A stretch of 64,000 bases of DNA, from positions 335,085 through 399,084 of the forward strand of contig JAFAFR010000037.1 of the NCBI GenBank assembly GCA_023423405.1, read 5' to 3'. The notes below the pieces were generated by a model. That model did not search any database. It was not told where the DNA came from and was given only the letters and a program-made list of their open reading frames with translations. The DNA is from Bacteroidota bacterium (lineage in GTDB: Bacteria > Bacteroidota > Bacteroidia > Chitinophagales > Chitinophagaceae). Each line of letters begins with the position of its first letter. Position 1 is the stretch's first letter. Below are positions 28,576 to 38,785 of the stretch, piece after piece. The translations under genes were made by a program, and so were the position numbers.

Positions 28576-30081
28576 ATGCTTATGAGAAGAATCGATTACT
28601 CGAATAAAATCAATACCTACGCCGCCCGATTCGTCTTGGAGGTGCAGGGTTTTAATGCTACAGGACAGTATCATATCAATATCCATGCAGAGAATTTCCT
28701 CATTCCAGTATTAAATGAGATTTTTGGGCTTAGGCTTGAAAATCTAAATGCAACTCAGAAGAAAAATTTTCCAGCCATTGACTTAGCAGACTTCACCAAT
28801 AGAGTGGCCTTTCAAATAACTGCCACAGCAACAACAGATAAAATAAAAGCTACTCTTCAGACCTTTAGGGAGAAAAATCTCGATCAATATTTCGATACGC
28901 TTTACATCTATATTATTACTGAAAAGAAGGAGAAATACCCAATTGATAAGCTAACCGAATTGCTGCCGCCGGAATTTAATTTCACTGCTGAAAACCATAT
29001 CCTTGATAAGGATAACCTGCTACAATTAATCAATGCCATTACGGTAACCTCCAAACTTGAGTTACTTGCTAAAATATTTGAACACGAGTTTTCGGATATA
29101 CAAGTAGAATTGAGAAAGAAAGATTTTGATGGAGGAATTTTAAAAAATGATCCAGAAGAAGTCTTTCCTAACATGCTAGAAATTTCCTTTCCACAAAAAT
29201 TTTATATCGCTCAGCTAAATATCGATGAGGCAGCTATTACGAACCGTATAAACGATTGGCTCCAACAAAAAGGAAAGCGAAAAATAAAAAAGATGCGCAC
29301 AGATAAGTTAGTTAAACATGCGCTGTATGGCAATGAGTGCTTCAATAAGGATTATCTGCTGCATGAAAAAGCACTCTATACATTTCGAAATTTACATGAT
29401 CCAAAAGAGCCTTTCCGAAAAATTATAGACATAGGTACTATTACCGAGCAAGCCTCTACTGATTTTTATGAGGACAATGAAGCCGATAATCGCGTTTTCA
29501 AAGACATGCTTCGGCGAAGTTTAATAGAGTATTGTAACGGCAGGGGGCTCGAATGGTTCCCAGATAAGTATATCCTGCGATTTGCTAACAGTCGCGAAGT
29601 TCCAAATGAAAAAAAGATAAAATGGAAAGGTAAAAAAGAGGCAACTAAAACAGTAATCTTTGAAATCATGAGTAAGAAAGAGGGACATATTGTATGTTAC
29701 AGGAACCTTGCATTTAAACCCACTTTCGAACAGGTGGGAGATAAATGGTTTCTAGTAATTAATCCTACCTGGAGTTACACTAATCCTTACGGTTATAAAA
29801 CGAGCCGTTTCGAATCTAAATACATGGCCGGTATCAAACGGCTTGAAAATAATGGTAGTGTTTACAATTATTTCCGTTTTTTTGGTTATCATCTATGTTA
29901 CACTGACCTGTTCAGTACAGAGTATCCCTATTTAAAAATCTTTCCGCCGTTTACCTTAACTATGGTGCCTGCACTTGATGAAAAATCATGGAAGCCGGTC
30001 AAACTACCTGATCAGGTTGCTGCTGGGGTGGAGGTTGTACAGCAAAAGGATAGTGAACTTGATAAAACCTTATTCGATTAA
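28576..30081 (+). CDS. SMEK-APAZ effector protein of a short Argonaute system
   Basis: 501 residues with two regions. Residues ~3-170 are a SMEK domain, recognised from the block NFPAIDLADFTNRVAFQITA (residues 64-83) followed by a TTDKIKATL helix. The spacing of Asp69 and Gln80-x-Thr82 recalls a modified PD-(D/E)xK nuclease core, but this is unproven. Residues ~190-500 are an APAZ domain: RRSLIEYCNGRGLEW, KWKGKKEATKTVIFE near residue 348, YRNLAFKPTF then WSYTNPYG near 380-400, and a final helix KRLENNGSVYNYFRFF. APAZ proteins are the obligate partners of short Argonautes and carry the toxic effector (TIR, SIR2, DREN or HNH in studied cases). Its stop overlaps the Argonaute start by one base. 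A second ATG lies at codon 3. Confidence 0.85.
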   Translation: MLMRRIDYSNKINTYAARFVLEVQGFNATGQYHINIHAENFLIPVLNEIFGLRLENLNATQKKNFPAIDLADFTNRVAFQITATATTDKIKATLQTFREKNLDQYFDTLYIYIITEKKEKYPIDKLTELLPPEFNFTAENHILDKDNLLQLINAITVTSKLELLAKIFEHEFSDIQVELRKKDFDGGILKNDPEEVFPNMLEISFPQKFYIAQLNIDEAAITNRINDWLQQKGKRKIKKMRTDKLVKHALYGNECFNKDYLLHEKALYTFRNLHDPKEPFRKIIDIGTITEQASTDFYEDNEADNRVFKDMLRRSLIEYCNGRGLEWFPDKYILRFANSREVPNEKKIKWKGKKEATKTVIFEIMSKKEGHIVCYRNLAFKPTFEQVGDKWFLVINPTWSYTNPYGYKTSRFESKYMAGIKRLENNGSVYNYFRFFGYHLCYTDLFSTEYPYLKIFPPFTLTMVPALDEKSWKPVKLPDQVAAGVEVVQQKDSELDKTLFD

Positions 30082-31559
30082 TGAAGCTGCGTTATATTAA
30101 AGAGCCCTCATTGCAATTTGGGACCGGCCAACACATTTGCCCCAAGCAGGGCATATTCAACTATCATCCACTTGACTATGACCAGGTACGGCCCGAAAGA
30201 ATTACACTCGGGTTGGTTGGTAAAAGCGAGAGCATCGAAAAAATTATTACCTGGCTGGAAAGTTGTCGCTCGCATATAACCGAAAAGCAAAGTAAAAATC
30301 CGCACCCAAACCTGTTCCCTAATTTTCCAGGATTTAACGCGCAAGTTGGGTTTAAATGTGAGGTCGTTTGGGATGACAATTATATACGCAAGCTTAACAA
30401 CTCTGATTTTGAATCCATTATTAGAAAGCATGAAGATCTTGGGGGCAGAATAGAAGATATAGCTCAGCTCTACCTTGACGAGATTAAGTTTCTCTCCAAA
30501 AACAAAAAGCCGGATGTCATTCTTTGTGTTATCAGTGAAAGTTTCATGACATATCTGAAGAGTGATGAGATCGAGCCTGCGGGAGATGATGACGAAGATG
30601 AAGAAAAAGCTCCCAAAGTCGAAGTGCATTCCAAGACCCTAGAAGAAGAAGAGATGGAAGAGAAGACATCCCAAAAAGAACAGAATTTTCGGAGGTATCT
30701 CAAAGCAAAATCAATGCAGTATAATGTACCCATACAGATCATTCGAGATCGTGTACATAAGCCAACCGGTGAAATGCAAGACCCGGCAACTATAGCCTGG
30801 AATTTCTTTACTGCTGTTTATTATAAAGCTTCAGGTACGCCGTGGGCGTTGATCCGAAAAGATGCCGCAGAAACAACCTGTTATGCCGGCATTAGCTTTT
30901 TTGCGAGCAGGGATCGTCGCACTATTCAAACAAGTCTTGCTCAGATATTCAACGAACTTGGGAAAGGCGTCATATTGCGAGGAGAAGAAGTTCCGGTTAC
31001 CAAAAAAGATCGTACCCCACATTTATCAGCAGAACAAGCATTTCGTCTCCTTCATACGTCTCTTAGGGAGTATTATGACGCCGTTAAAATCTTTCCGAAA
31101 CGACTGGTGCTTCATAAAACTTCAAATTACAGCTATGAAGAAATTGAGGGGTTTCGTCAGGCGGCAAAAGATCTACATATTAACCAGACAGATCTTATCT
31201 CGCTGCAACCTTCGAATGTGAAGTTATACCGACCTGGCTCATATCCTCCGATGCGAGGTACTCATTTTGAAATAGCGACCAATAGCCATGTTTTGTACAC
31301 GCGTGGATCAGTTCCTTTTTATGAAACTTATCCTGGTAAATATATTCCAACGCCCCTGGAGATTAAATTAGCAGCCTATGATGAATCTCCGAATGTCATA
31401 ATTGATGAAATACTGTCACTTACAAAGATGAACTGGAATAATACTCAGTTTGACCGTAAGTATCCTATTACTATTGAATGCGCACAGAATGTCGGAGAGA
31501 TTTTAAAGTATCTGGAAGAAAATGATGTTATGCAATTGAAATACAGCTTTTATATGTAA
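30081..31559 (+). CDS. Short prokaryotic Argonaute (MID-PIWI), catalytically inactive
   Basis: 492 residues. The start EPSLQFGTGQHICPKQGIF matches the N-terminus of short Argonautes, followed by a MID region (YLKAKSMQYNVPIQIIRD near residues 212-229) and a PIWI domain whose late part is very typical: PPMRGTHFEI near 386, YTRGSVPFYETYPGKYIP near 403-420, and KMNWNNTQFDRKYPIT. The first catalytic Asp of PIWI is replaced: the strand reads CYAGISFF (residues 267-274) with Ser where active enzymes have Asp, so target slicing is unlikely. An unusual acidic loop rich in Asp/Glu (about residues 168-197) precedes MID. It should bind a guide and target and activate the SMEK-APAZ partner encoded directly upstream. 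Confidence 0.9.
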   Translation: MKLRYIKEPSLQFGTGQHICPKQGIFNYHPLDYDQVRPERITLGLVGKSESIEKIITWLESCRSHITEKQSKNPHPNLFPNFPGFNAQVGFKCEVVWDDNYIRKLNNSDFESIIRKHEDLGGRIEDIAQLYLDEIKFLSKNKKPDVILCVISESFMTYLKSDEIEPAGDDDEDEEKAPKVEVHSKTLEEEEMEEKTSQKEQNFRRYLKAKSMQYNVPIQIIRDRVHKPTGEMQDPATIAWNFFTAVYYKASGTPWALIRKDAAETTCYAGISFFASRDRRTIQTSLAQIFNELGKGVILRGEEVPVTKKDRTPHLSAEQAFRLLHTSLREYYDAVKIFPKRLVLHKTSNYSYEEIEGFRQAAKDLHINQTDLISLQPSNVKLYRPGSYPPMRGTHFEIATNSHVLYTRGSVPFYETYPGKYIPTPLEIKLAAYDESPNVIIDEILSLTKMNWNNTQFDRKYPITIECAQNVGEILKYLEENDVMQLKYSFYM

Positions 31560-31694
31560 TAGTACCCTGCTTTTTTCGGTGGAAATCTAAAGGTCCCGCT
31601 TTTAGCAGAAGATATCTGTTTGAACAGTACGAATTAACGCTTCTTCGCCTGTTAAAAATGTCTCATTCGTTTCTAACTTTAAACTGAGAAGTAT

Positions 31695-33170
31695 TTAGAA
31701 TATTTGAATCTCCCCACCCTGGTTGAACCTCCCCATTTGTACCGCCCTTCCCTTCTCAGGCACTTCTATCACTACATCCACATTATGCTGGAATGAATTG
31801 GCTCCCCTGAAACGGCCCTCTTTGGTAGTCTGGAATACATACACAAATGCTTTGGTTGGGTAAGCCTGTTCCAGTTTGGTCAGTTCTTCCGGCTTCAGGT
31901 TCATCCGGGTTACGCTATCTATGAAAATGAAATCATACGGAGCAAGGTTATCCGGTAATAGGGAAGCAACATCAAGGTTAGGATGCGCCACGTCTTTACT
32001 GTTCAGCTTTTGCTGGAGGGTATAGTCTAACCCTTCCTCCTTTGCAACATACAGCACCTTACCATGATTGCGGGCCAGGTATCCGGCAAATTCAATACAC
32101 AAAGTTGATTTGCCTAGCTTTGGTTTTCCTGAAACCATTGCCTTGAAGTTAGGCGAAGGATCGCCGATGAGGTGATACCATTTCCCTTTCAAACCAATCG
32201 TATTAAATTCCAGGCCGGCAAAATCTATGCTGCTCATGATTGTTGGCTTTGGAGCTTGATAATTATGCTGGCAGGCGCATCCTAATATTCCTTCCAGCCC
32301 GTTCAGCGTAGCCGTTTCAATTTCTAATGACTTAATTTGTTTGCCGGTAACAAAGGCTTTCAGGTTCTTTTTTATTTCATACATCTCTACACCGTAAGGA
32401 TCGTTATCCGGTATTCGTCCTTTGTCCATAGCCCGGTTGATTTGTTCCAGCAATTGTTTCGCCTTTTCCTTTACACCTAACTTCCCATTCAGCCCGATAT
32501 AGCGTTTGATAAATCCTATTGATGCCAGCACTTTTTCTTCTCCTACCAGTTTTTTAAGAGCGTCATAAGTATCTTGTTTCAACTCGATGGTTATCTTCGT
32601 CTTCATCGAATTATAAGTATCTATCAACTTGTTCTGTATAAAACGTATTTGCTCGGCGTAAGTAGAGGTCTTACGAATGCGTTTCTCTATGATTGATTTT
32701 TGAAGCGAGTTGATGAAACGGAGCAGTTCCTCTTTGGTCTTGGTCTTACCATTCAGGTTAATGAAGCGACGGATAAATCGAAGTTCTTCGGGTATGCGCT
32801 CCACCATCACCGGCTGCACACTTGTATCGGTTACTTTTACTTTAGTGCCTGCTTTCTTTTTTGGTGAATCACCGGGAGTAACATTAGCCTGTTTTGCCGG
32901 GGCTTCTTGCCTGGTATCTTTATCCACCTGCTGCTTTGTTTTCTTCTGTTGCTGGGTTCCTGCTTTTTTGCCTGCATTTACAAATTCATTGAGCTTGGCC
33001 AGGTAAATATCAATAGTCTTTTTAATAGCATCGCTAGACTGGTAAGAAGTCCAGTTGTTGCCCCGGTCGGTAGCTCTTTCCAAAAACTCGTGGCCTTTGC
33101 GGAATGCTTCGGGCATAGTGGAAAAATCCACTTTTTCTATTTCCTTAAAATAATTGTTTGTAGCGATCAT
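31695..33170 (-). CDS. RecA/KaiC-like ATPase with duplicated N-terminal domain
   Basis: 491 residues. The C-terminal domain (from ~310) is a RecA-fold ATPase: Walker A GKPKLGKST at 348-356 and Walker B YDFIFIDS near 415, closest in feel to RadA/KaiC or replication-initiation ATPases. The middle holds two similar segments, RFIRRFINLNGKTKTKEELL at 131-150 and IGFIKRYIGLNGKLGVKEKA at 218-237, an internal duplication. A Lys/Gln/Pro-rich linker occupies ~65-120. LNGLEGILG at 289-297 matches a motif seen in other proteins of this element. It is the last gene of the long minus-strand run; a replication or packaging role is inferred from context. Confidence 0.72.
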   Translation of the reverse strand: MIATNNYFKEIEKVDFSTMPEAFRKGHEFLERATDRGNNWTSYQSSDAIKKTIDIYLAKLNEFVNAGKKAGTQQQKKTKQQVDKDTRQEAPAKQANVTPGDSPKKKAGTKVKVTDTSVQPVMVERIPEELRFIRRFINLNGKTKTKEELLRFINSLQKSIIEKRIRKTSTYAEQIRFIQNKLIDTYNSMKTKITIELKQDTYDALKKLVGEEKVLASIGFIKRYIGLNGKLGVKEKAKQLLEQINRAMDKGRIPDNDPYGVEMYEIKKNLKAFVTGKQIKSLEIETATLNGLEGILGCACQHNYQAPKPTIMSSIDFAGLEFNTIGLKGKWYHLIGDPSPNFKAMVSGKPKLGKSTLCIEFAGYLARNHGKVLYVAKEEGLDYTLQQKLNSKDVAHPNLDVASLLPDNLAPYDFIFIDSVTRMNLKPEELTKLEQAYPTKAFVYVFQTTKEGRFRGANSFQHNVDVVIEVPEKGRAVQMGRFNQGGEIQIF

Positions 33171-33181
33171 AGGATAAGTGT

Positions 33182-36100
33182 TTATGCGGCTAATAATTCC
33201 AGTTCAAGGCTAAGGGCTTCGGCTTCCAGTTCCAGCATACGGATATTGTCCGGCAATTCCTCCTCTTTTTCTTCATCGGGTAACGGGATTGGTTTGCGGT
33301 TGCTGTACTTACCACCCGTATCTAATTTCAGGTCACGTACCTGCGATGAGTGTACCATAACCGAACAGCTATGATTATTCTGTAATACCTCCACGAACCT
33401 GTCAATATTTTGTTCCGGTAGTTTGGCTACCATCTTATCGGAGGTCTTTTCAAAGTTGTTGTTCTCAACCAATGCCAGTAAATCTTTATCCAGGTAGATG
33501 TCGCCGCCTTTTACCCTGGAAGCTCCCACGATGATTTTAAAATAATCGCCCTGGCGGAAAAAGGATATGCCGTTATTGGTAACGATATGACCATTGGTAG
33601 TAATGGAACGGATCAACGGCAGAGCTTTAAGAATGGGTACGACTACTCTATCCTGTACTTGTTCACCAGGATTCCAGTTTTCCGGTAACAAGATGCCTTT
33701 TTTGGTTTCCTTGTTGATAGTGGTATAGCTGACCAGCTTTCCTTTAAAATCACTGAACGCCTGTAACAAGTTGCCGGTAATGATATGACGTGTTTTCCGG
33801 TCAACATTATTTTGTTTGGTATAGTCTTCCCATTGCCGGAGCAGTTGCTCCATTGGCGGTTGAACAGCATCGGTACTGTTTCCAATAATGGCCATGATCT
33901 CCTCGTTATATGAGGCAGGCATCGCCAGGTATTTGTTGCTGTTGGCAATCGCAAACCGCAGTTTCATGGCAGAGGGTGCATAAGGGTTCTTTTTCTTCTT
34001 ATCAATCACCCACCCGATAAACACACCTGGGACCACTTCGTTGCCGCCATCATAGCTTTCTACAGGATAATTAAGCCACCTGCCGGGGTAAAAGAAGTTC
34101 AGGGCTTTGACCAGGTAGACACGTTTGTTTTCAAAACTTCTTTCCACTTGCTTTAATTGGGAAAGCCTGGCTTCTTCTAATTCAGCTTCCCGTTCAGCGA
34201 TCATTTGCTGCCAGGCAGCTTGCCCATCTTTCTCCAATACTTTTTGAACTTTCTTTTCTGCGGGTATGCTCATTTTAAGCAGGTCGTATTTGCTATGCAC
34301 ATCGGCCTGATCTTTTGCCAGCCTTTCCTCGATACCGACTTTGTAATCCTGTATCATTTCCTGCTGTACTTCCTGCGGATCTTTTCCTTTCAGGCTTTCA
34401 TTGACCAGGTTTTCCAACTCCGTTTTGGTAAAAGGTTTTTTGAGCACGTTTGCTTTGACCGTTTCCAGGATGCTGTCGTCACCAAAGGCGCTGTCACTTC
34501 CTTTTCCCATTTTAATAACCCGGCTCCCGGTGGTTTCCGCTTCCAGGTTCATGGCTTCTACTTCCAGGTCATATTCACCCACCTGTTTTAAGTATTCTAC
34601 ATAATCATTGTAGCGTTCTGATATTTCATTGTAGAAATCAGCCTGCATTTGTGTGGACAACACAGCCACACGCCCCGATACCCGGTGTGCAGCATCTTCC
34701 ATTGCACCTGCATAGTTATTTCCGCTATCACTATCCGAATCTTTTAAATGAAGCGGGTCATCCAGCAGATCATTGACGTCCTTGTTTTCTGTCAAGTAGT
34801 CCTTCACAATCTTATCCCCGTATTTATTCAGGAAATCCGGTACATCTAAAATCTTCGTGGATTGTTTTTGATTGGAAGTGGTATTGGCATCGAGAGATTT
34901 TAGTTTTTTCTGTAACATCATCATCAGTCTTTTTTCTGCCGGTATAGCTGACGTTACATAGTCGTAGATAGGTTTCAGGATTTGCCCGGTACGGTTGATA
35001 CGCCCCCGTTTTTGAACTTCGGTAGAAATATCCAGCTCGGCCTGCAGCACGATCATCACCCGTTGTTGTACCTGCTCCTTCGGTACTTGGGCAGTAGGAA
35101 TGGCATGAGCAGATGCGCCGGTACTGCCGGACTGGTTAATCATCAGCACATCCACTTCATTGTTGTTAAACTGCCGGAACGCATCATTGGTATTAATCCG
35201 CTTGCGGGACAATACCAATCCTTTGCCGGTTTTCATGTTTACCTGCACCTCGTATTTTCTTCCCGTTACTTCGGCCACACTATACCCGGCATCCTTGATT
35301 CGTTTAATAATAACATCAATCGGTGAAATACTGATACCCGTAGATACGGTTTGTATCTTTTCCATAATGCGCTGGTATTCCTGTTGCGCCCCCGCAGGAA
35401 GATCGCTTAGCTCAAATTGTTTGTAAACTGGGTTGCCATCTATATCCTTTTCGGTGTAGCGCATGATGCCATCCAGTCCCCGGCGCAACACTTCTGAAAA
35501 GTCCGTATTGATCGTATCACCGTCACCGGCGGGCATCCCTTGTTCGTTTTCCATGCTCTCTATAAAACTCCCCATTGTAGAAGCAAAAGCGATAACCGGT
35601 TTTTTACCTTCTTTTAACCGGGCAATAGTACGTGCGGCTACCGCTTCCGCTTTCAGAGAGAACAGCATTTGGTTGATCACCTGGAATACTTTTGAGAAAT
35701 AAGGCAGGTTATCAACGCCCGCCTGGGAAGTGCCTTCTCTTACTTCCACTTCTTTGCCCTCGGCTACGGCGATCTCGTCCAACTCCTCTACCATCTTGTC
35801 AACATAAACAGATTGGAACGATATAATGTACCGCAGGATTTTAGTAATGTTATCCGATATAGCCCGGTGTTCTTCGGCTTTATCATCCAGGGAAATATAA
35901 TTGACCTCCACACCTTCAAAGCTCCGTTCCCTGCGCATCATCTGACCTTCGGCAACCAGTTGGGAAGAAAGCACTTCCTGTAAGGCCACGCCGCCTTTGG
36001 TGATGGCATCCACCAGGTCGTCACGGGTCATATTACAATCCGCTATGGCTGTTTTCATAGCATAGATGGGCATGTTATCCGGCCGCTTGGCAAAAGTGGC

Positions 36101-38767
36101 TGATAAGAACACTACACCTTTGGTGTCCCGGATAACGCCCTGCATAAACTCCCCGGTATTGGAGGAACCGCTACTATTGTGCGCTTCGTCCATAATGAAA
36201 ATATTGCCCGGAGCAATAGCCCGGAGGAAGTTGGGTTTTTCAGGCTTCTTTTCAGCAGAATTGAATTGGGTGTAGGTGGCTAATACAAAATCATAGCCCG
36301 CCGGTACTTCACGGGAAGCAATAATGCTTTGTTGCTCGCTAACGGGCGGCGCCTGGTAGATGACCAGCCCGTCTTCATCCTTGATATCTGTTTTGCTCTC
36401 CCGGCTGTTCACGATAAAAGGCCGCAGGTGCGCCGATCCGATGGCTGCCAGGTCACGGTAAATATCGCTGAACAGGTTGGCCTTTTCCGTCAGGAATACG
36501 GGTTTTAATCCCTGCATCACGGCATAGCGTATCATAGCGGCAGCAATACGCCCTTTGCCGATACCTGTCTGGTCACCGATGATCATACCCTGGCCTCTTG
36601 CCTCGATATTGTATATCGCCATTGCAATGGCATCTGTCTGTTCGGCTGACAGCACGTTGCACAGTGATGCCTTTGTGGGGTATTTTAATCGGTGGCGAAC
36701 AAAATTGTCCATATCGCCGCCGACCTGTTGTTTTACCAGCTTTACCGCTTCGGAAGTTTCAAAAGCCATGCTGTCAGGCACTTGCGTGTTGAGTACAATG
36801 CAGGCTTCGGATGCCGGTTCATACGGTGCGCCAAGTTCACCCTGTTCAGGTTGTGATAGCAAGATGTAACCGGCTTTCTGTAATTGATCAATAATGGCAA
36901 CCATCTTTTCTTTAGGTATGGTCAGGCCATGCACCTTTCTTCCTTTTATAACCGCAAACTGTGTCAGGGGTAGTGAAAACATATAGGCGAAACGTTCCGC
37001 ATCCTGGTCAAAAGTTTTGTACCCGCCAGTCGTTTCCTCTTTCAAAAGAATGAGAATCTTATGTGAGTTGGCGTACTCTTTTCTGATGGCGAGATATTGC
37101 TGATAGATCTGCGGATCGATATTACCAGGAATAGCAGGCAGTCCTTCCAATGGTTTTAATAGTTCCAGTTCAAGAGCCAATGCTTCGGCTTCCAGCTCCA
37201 TACGTTTCATATCGGTTTTATTTGGATGAAGTAATTCATCAATGAGCGCCACACGATGCCCGCTTTTGACAATCTTGGAGAGGTATATATCCATTGAGTT
37301 GACAGGGATACGCAGGATTGCCACACCTTTTCCCTTATAGAGCATTTCGGCACTAATGCGCAGGTCGGTCACTTTTTGCACGACTTGTGTATCTTTTCCG
37401 AAGACCAGGTAATCCTCATCTTCCCGGATAGCAAGTAAGGTGGCAGGATATTTAGGCTGGAGCGATAAGATTTTCTCATATAAGGCAACGTGATTGTCAA
37501 ACGGCGTATTCTTTACAGGGTCTATTTCCATTGCATCCATTACCCGCTCAAACAACTCATCAAATGTGTTTACTTCTTTATCGGTTGCAGCGTTATAAAC
37601 CGGAGCATTCCCGAAAGGCATTTTCTTCCTGCCGTTTATTAAAATCAATCGCACATCAAAGGCAGTTCCTTGCCTTGAATACAGCTTATGCCCGTTGATA
37701 TTGATAATATCAATGACATGGTAACGGCTATACAGGTAATTCAGGAAAATACGCTGCTTACCGGCTTGTACCCGTCCCTTATCATCCCAACGGGTATGGC
37801 CGCCAATGATGATGGCCGCTTTCCCATAGGAAGCCATTGTGTCCAGCGCCCTTAATGCCATCACATGCTCCAATGCTTTTATACCAAAGGTTTCATAGTA
37901 TAGTTTGGCTTCCATGTTCCCAAAAGGCGGATTCGTCAGCACCGCCCTGTATAGTCCCTGCTTTCCTACAAATGGTTTGGTGGCATCAAAATCGGTCACG
38001 TCCGCAAATCCTTGTGTTCGCAGGTTCCGGTTACGGGTGGTATCAATTTCATTGACATATACCCGTTCCGGTTTAGCAGCTATTGTCAGCAAACCGTTCC
38101 CGGCAGATGGCTCAAATGCGAAGCCACCGTTGAACTGCAACTTGTCAATTTCACAAAAAACGCCCGCCAAATAACCAATCGGCGCAGGCGTAGAATATTG
38201 CTGTAACAAGATGGATTGCGACGTACGATGAGAAAGATTAACCTGTAAGTAGTATAATTCGACAATCTTATCGAATCTCTCCTTAACCGTTCCCAGGCTA
38301 TGCGCCAGTTGTCTTGCCCTGTTGACGATGGCTAATTCAGTAAGCTCTTTTACTTTGGTTTTATCAGTTATACCAAATGAAGCTGCCAGTTTTTCGATAG
38401 AACGTTTATTATCCTTTACTTTCTGCTGGAGCCGCTTGTTGACTGCTGTCAGATACTCCTTTTCACTACCTACAAGTGCTTTATCGGTAATGCCCAAAGA
38501 ACTATCCTCGTCCCCATGTGCCAGCTCCATCCATTCCCAATCGATGGCTGCCAAAAGGTATTCCATGCTTTCATACCAGGGGCTATCTCTATTAAAACCA
38601 ATTATTTTAACGCCCCCTCTACGCTTTACAAAGCCTGTTACAGCTATTTGTTTATAATAAGTACCATTCCAATTGAAGGGTTCTTTGAAAGTGATGAGCT
38701 GCCCTTTCTTCCTGACTGCCTTTACTTTCTTCTCATAAGTATCGTACAACTTTTTTCTAGGCTTCAT
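33182..38767 (-). CDS. Giant N6-methylase plus strawberry-notch-type helicase (polyvalent protein)
   Basis: 1861 residues. A domain of N6-adenine methyltransferase type comes first: SAM motif PSAGNGLLTIA near 230 and NPPFGN near 281. Then a superfamily 2 helicase of the strawberry-notch type: Walker A variant GDQTGIGKGR near 727, MDEAHNSSGSSN near 859, LSATFAKRP near 888, and the helicase C motif RGRINRTGQ near 1256. Coiled coil and unrecognised domains fill the rest. Such fusions are known as polyvalent proteins of phages and conjugative elements, injected or expressed to protect and process element DNA. A short motif ELEAEAL(A/S)LELELL occurs twice, near 526 and at the extreme C-terminus. 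Confidence 0.88.
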   Translation of the reverse strand: MKPRKKLYDTYEKKVKAVRKKGQLITFKEPFNWNGTYYKQIAVTGFVKRRGGVKIIGFNRDSPWYESMEYLLAAIDWEWMELAHGDEDSSLGITDKALVGSEKEYLTAVNKRLQQKVKDNKRSIEKLAASFGITDKTKVKELTELAIVNRARQLAHSLGTVKERFDKIVELYYLQVNLSHRTSQSILLQQYSTPAPIGYLAGVFCEIDKLQFNGGFAFEPSAGNGLLTIAAKPERVYVNEIDTTRNRNLRTQGFADVTDFDATKPFVGKQGLYRAVLTNPPFGNMEAKLYYETFGIKALEHVMALRALDTMASYGKAAIIIGGHTRWDDKGRVQAGKQRIFLNYLYSRYHVIDIININGHKLYSRQGTAFDVRLILINGRKKMPFGNAPVYNAATDKEVNTFDELFERVMDAMEIDPVKNTPFDNHVALYEKILSLQPKYPATLLAIREDEDYLVFGKDTQVVQKVTDLRISAEMLYKGKGVAILRIPVNSMDIYLSKIVKSGHRVALIDELLHPNKTDMKRMELEAEALALELELLKPLEGLPAIPGNIDPQIYQQYLAIRKEYANSHKILILLKEETTGGYKTFDQDAERFAYMFSLPLTQFAVIKGRKVHGLTIPKEKMVAIIDQLQKAGYILLSQPEQGELGAPYEPASEACIVLNTQVPDSMAFETSEAVKLVKQQVGGDMDNFVRHRLKYPTKASLCNVLSAEQTDAIAMAIYNIEARGQGMIIGDQTGIGKGRIAAAMIRYAVMQGLKPVFLTEKANLFSDIYRDLAAIGSAHLRPFIVNSRESKTDIKDEDGLVIYQAPPVSEQQSIIASREVPAGYDFVLATYTQFNSAEKKPEKPNFLRAIAPGNIFIMDEAHNSSGSSNTGEFMQGVIRDTKGVVFLSATFAKRPDNMPIYAMKTAIADCNMTRDDLVDAITKGGVALQEVLSSQLVAEGQMMRRERSFEGVEVNYISLDDKAEEHRAISDNITKILRYIISFQSVYVDKMVEELDEIAVAEGKEVEVREGTSQAGVDNLPYFSKVFQVINQMLFSLKAEAVAARTIARLKEGKKPVIAFASTMGSFIESMENEQGMPAGDGDTINTDFSEVLRRGLDGIMRYTEKDIDGNPVYKQFELSDLPAGAQQEYQRIMEKIQTVSTGISISPIDVIIKRIKDAGYSVAEVTGRKYEVQVNMKTGKGLVLSRKRINTNDAFRQFNNNEVDVLMINQSGSTGASAHAIPTAQVPKEQVQQRVMIVLQAELDISTEVQKRGRINRTGQILKPIYDYVTSAIPAEKRLMMMLQKKLKSLDANTTSNQKQSTKILDVPDFLNKYGDKIVKDYLTENKDVNDLLDDPLHLKDSDSDSGNNYAGAMEDAAHRVSGRVAVLSTQMQADFYNEISERYNDYVEYLKQVGEYDLEVEAMNLEAETTGSRVIKMGKGSDSAFGDDSILETVKANVLKKPFTKTELENLVNESLKGKDPQEVQQEMIQDYKVGIEERLAKDQADVHSKYDLLKMSIPAEKKVQKVLEKDGQAAWQQMIAEREAELEEARLSQLKQVERSFENKRVYLVKALNFFYPGRWLNYPVESYDGGNEVVPGVFIGWVIDKKKKNPYAPSAMKLRFAIANSNKYLAMPASYNEEIMAIIGNSTDAVQPPMEQLLRQWEDYTKQNNVDRKTRHIITGNLLQAFSDFKGKLVSYTTINKETKKGILLPENWNPGEQVQDRVVVPILKALPLIRSITTNGHIVTNNGISFFRQGDYFKIIVGASRVKGGDIYLDKDLLALVENNNFEKTSDKMVAKLPEQNIDRFVEVLQNNHSCSVMVHSSQVRDLKLDTGGKYSNRKPIPLPDEEKEEELPDNIRMLELEAEALSLELELLAA

Positions 38768-38785
38768 ATAAATACTTGAACCGTT

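Noticed and set aside
31695..33170. Calling the RecA-like ATPase an FtsK/HerA-type packaging ATPase
   Set aside because: The Walker A context and the IDS Walker B are RadA/KaiC-like, and the typical packaging-ATPase motifs were not seen, so only a general role is stated.
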